From NCBI GenBank assembly GCA_905116865.2, contig CAJHNH020001090.1, forward strand, positions 62,001 through 126,000: a stretch of DNA of 64,000 bases, given 5' to 3'. Positions within the stretch are counted from its first letter, which is position 1. Every line of letters starts with the position of its first letter. A model generated the notes under the pieces. The model had not been told where the DNA came from. It did not search any database and was given only the letters and a program-made list of their open reading frames with translations. Source of the DNA: Candidula unifasciata (Eukaryota; Mollusca; Gastropoda; Stylommatophora; Geomitridae). The position numbers and the translations under genes are program-made. Shown here one piece after another: positions 61,272 to 64,000 of this stretch.

Positions 61272-64000
61272 TTATCGATCCAGCGGCGCATGAGCTTTCG
61301 CCCTTTGGCCCAATGCCATGTAGTGGAATTTGCATGTTTTCACAAGCTGTTCTTTTCCTCCGTACAAGGCCTTCCACTTGTCTGGTCTCGGAGGGAGTAG
61401 CGTTCTTCTTGTCTCACTGAGTTTTGGGCACTCAAAGAGATGGTGTTCAACAGTTTCGTAGGGGTAGTTACATAGCTGGCACTCTGGGGAGTGTTGTGGC
61501 TGTATTCTGTTTAGGTGTCCATTGAGTGGAGTATGTTGCGTTCTAAGTCTGAAGATGGTGGCCTGGTCCCTTCTTGTTAGATGGTTAATGCTGTCATTAG
61601 GATCAGGGCCAGACATATGTCTATAAACCTCTCTTCCAGTGTCTCCCATGGCCCATCTGTTCAACCAAGTCTCTTTGTTTATAGCTCTTATCAGTGTTTT
61701 TGCTGTCTGGAGGGTTGTCGCTGTAGGTGGTTGTTCTTGTGTTGCTCCTTTCTTTGCCAATCTGTCAGCTCTGTCATTACCTGGTGTGCCGGAGTGACCT
61801 GGAATCCACTGCATCACTATTCTGATGTTGTATGAGGTAATAAGCTGATCGGCATCCAGGATTATCTTGGCTATGTCAGTTCTGCAGCGTTCATTGCCCT
61901 CCAGAGCTTGAAGGGCAGACATTGAATCTGTGAAGATGACAATATTTTGAACCTTTGAGGGGTAAACATCCATTACAGTCTTTAGGCGGTATACTGCTGT
62001 TTCCAGTGCAATTATTTCAGCTTCATAGTTTGAACAGAATTCCCCGCATGCATCAAAAATCTCTTCAACAGATCCATCGGGATAACCTATGTAGATTCCG
62101 TAACCTGCTTTAATGGTAGCTTTAAATGCTGATCCATCAGTATAGACATGTATCCATTCTTGGGGGTAAGAATCAACGGTCTTTAGTGATGAGTTCATAA
62201 GAGCGATTGGGTCGGACTGTTTGGTTTCCTCGCCTACCAATTTAGTTTGGACTTCTGGAGCTTTAAAGCGAGCATGTGGTGGTAGGTTTTTTGCAACATT
62301 CTGAATTCCTTGACGTCTTTCTGGGAGGTGGTATCTGTCCTGAATTTCATTAACACAGTGTAAAACCGATTTGTGCTTTATTCTTTGTTTGGGTTCCCAG
62401 TTTTCTACAAGATGTCTATTAGGATGGTTACGAGTTTTCCTAACGCATCTTTCATAAATTTCTAAAGTGGCTTTTTCTCTCCGCAACCCGAGGGGTTCCA
62501 CATTTGTATGGATTTCACATGCAGCAGTTGGTGTAGACTGCATAGCTCCGCAGATTAATCGGAGGGCATTATTTTGTACTCTGTCAAGAGTCTCTAGGTT
62601 AGTTTTGGAACAAGTTGTAAGCAGTGAGTTGTTGTACTCTATCACAGAGCGAACATATCCTAGGTATAAGCCCCTCAGAGTTTCCTTGTCTGATCCCCAG
62701 GATGTACCTGCAAGTCTCTTTAATAACTGTAACCGCCTCAATGCCTTATTCCTGATGTTTTCAATATGGTTCTTGAGGTTGAGCTGCGGGTCAAGTGTGA
62801 CTCCAAGGTATGTGGGATGCTCTTCTTTCATCACTTGGTGTTTGTCTAACCTCAGGTTAATATTCTTCCTTGCTACTTGGTGGCTTTTGGTAAAGATTGT
62901 GTAGACCGTCTTTGCACAGTTAATCTTGAGTTTCCATCTTTGGCAGTAATCATGCAGTCTTCTAAGGTCTCCATTCAGTCTTTGGGCTCCACTTTCCACA
63001 TTTTCATGACTCTGCCATATTGCTAGGTCATCAGCGTACAAGGCTTTTTCGGCCTTGATTTGTTCTGGCAGGTCATTGATAAAGATTAGGAATAGTGTAC
63101 AGCTCAATGATGAGCCTTGTGGCAAGCCCTCCTCCAAGACTTCTTTAGAAGAGATTGCGTTGTGCATCTTAGTCTGGATTGTTCTATCTATCAGGAAGTA
63201 TTTCACCCAGTTATACAATCTGCCATGTATTCCTATGCTCATCATCTTCATCAGGAGACCTTTTCTCCATACTCTGTCATAGGCCTGCTGGAGATCGACA
63301 AAGACTGCCACTGTGTGTTTCTTATTCTGGAAGCCATCGTGTATTCTTTGTGTCAGTCTGAACAGCTGGTCTTCTGTGCAGCTGTTGGTTCTGAAGCCTG
63401 CCTGTTCATGGCATAGAACACCAGAACTCTCAAGGAACCAATATAAGCGCCTGTTTATCATTCTTTCTGCAACTTTGCCCAAGCATGATGTTAAGGATAT
63501 GGGGCGGTAGCTTTTGGGGTCATCTGGAGGCTTTTTGGTTTTAAGGATGGGGACGATATATGCATTCCTCCATGCCCTTGGAAGTTTGCTTGACCTCCAA
63601 GTTTTATTAATAAGCCTGAGAACTACTTCTCTCCCAGACCGGCCAAGATGTAGCAGCATTTCGTTGTGGATCTTATCTGGGCCTGGAGATTTTCTAGGTT
63701 TTAATTTCTTCAGGGCTTGCTCTAGTTCATCCATGCTAAATTCGTTTTCAAAAAGGGAGTCGCTGGCTGTTGGAGCTCTCTCTTGTTTCTTCAACTGAGA
63801 GAGCTGTGTTCTATTGAGTTCTGACAGCTTACCTGCTCTGTTAACTGAGGCAAAATAATGATTGAAATGTTCTGCTTTCTTCTTGTCTTCAGTGATTGTC
63901 TTACTCCCATCTGTCACTGGTTTTGGGTTCACCCTTCTACTTTCTCCGGAGAGATTTTTAACTAAAGTCCATGCTTTATTTCCATTCTGTCTAAGGTCTA
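61272..64000 (-). mobile_element. LINE ORF2, I/Nimbus-like: reverse transcriptase, RNase H, zinc knuckle (5' end beyond window)
   Basis: An uninterrupted frame runs from the right edge to TAA at 61274-61272, more than 900 codons. Order of domains: a linker typical of the region after the endonuclease (NGNKAWTLVKNLSGE), then the reverse transcriptase with SPGPDKIHNEML, YRPISLTSCLGKVAERMINR, QAGFRTNSCTEDQL, GLPQGSSLS and the catalytic YADD at 63027-63038. Next is RNase H with YTDGSA (62128-62145), FTDSMSAL and IPGHSGTPGNDRAD. Last is a C-terminal Cys/His knuckle (CQLCNYPYETVEHHLFEC, about 61440-61500). RNase H next to the reverse transcriptase points to the I group; Nimbus of the snail Biomphalaria is one known member. 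The element is recent-looking, since no stop or frameshift is seen. The endonuclease and ORF1 lie outside. It sits antisense in ZDHHC intron 1. Confidence 0.92.

Overview
This window reads as nuclear DNA of an animal: sparse coding sequence in short exons with GT-AG splice sites, kilobase introns, and a dense load of transposons and tandem repeats. Three genes can be supported. Two are conserved animal genes: a complete four-exon TMEM242 homologue on the minus strand (36764-45886) and the first coding exon of a ZDHHC14/18/9-type palmitoyltransferase on the plus strand (49162-49412). They lie head to head, as I recall for human TMEM242 and ZDHHC14. The third is the 3' part of a plus-strand gene for a Glu/Asp- and Lys-rich low-complexity protein (six exons, 1215-14143), which I cannot name. 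My best guess at the organism is a lophotrochozoan, probably a gastropod mollusc. This rests on a Nimbus/I-like LINE with RNase H, a SPIN-like hAT element (SPIN is reported from a pond snail) and the general repeat style. It is inference, not proof.

Layout. 1-14.2 kb: the Lys/Glu-rich gene, its introns filled with LINE 3' ends (RTE-like and RNase H types), SINEs and a 53-bp minisatellite. 14.2-36.7 kb: intergenic DNA with a possible LTR relic, several minisatellites, a Penelope-like remnant, SINEs, and a 5.3-kb array of a 45-bp unit that appears to have grown out of a LINE 3' end. 36.7-45.9 kb: TMEM242, its introns carrying three more minisatellites, SINEs and nested palindromic MITEs with TTAGGG-like subterminal blocks. 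45.9-49.2 kb: the space between the two divergent genes, with LINE fragments and, at 48944-48955, a perfect NRF1-type palindrome next to a probable 5' untranslated exon of TMEM242. 49.4 kb to the end: intron 1 of the ZDHHC gene as far as can be seen, holding a 1.07-kb hAT MITE with perfect 8-bp target duplications, a palindromic element split by a LINE insertion with a 13-bp target duplication, a SPIN-like element, more SINEs and, on the minus strand from 61272 to the edge, a long uninterrupted LINE ORF2 (reverse transcriptase, RNase H, zinc knuckle).

TMEM242 is known in mammals as a mitochondrial inner-membrane factor helping to assemble the ATP synthase c-ring, which fits an NRF1-type element in its presumed promoter. 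The ZDHHC product would be a Golgi/endomembrane S-acyltransferase. Most long open frames in the window (the 15-residue, YGWSRD-type and ARFLAANI-type repeats) are minisatellites with stop-free periodicity and not genes. Many repeat boundaries are approximate because they were found by eye.
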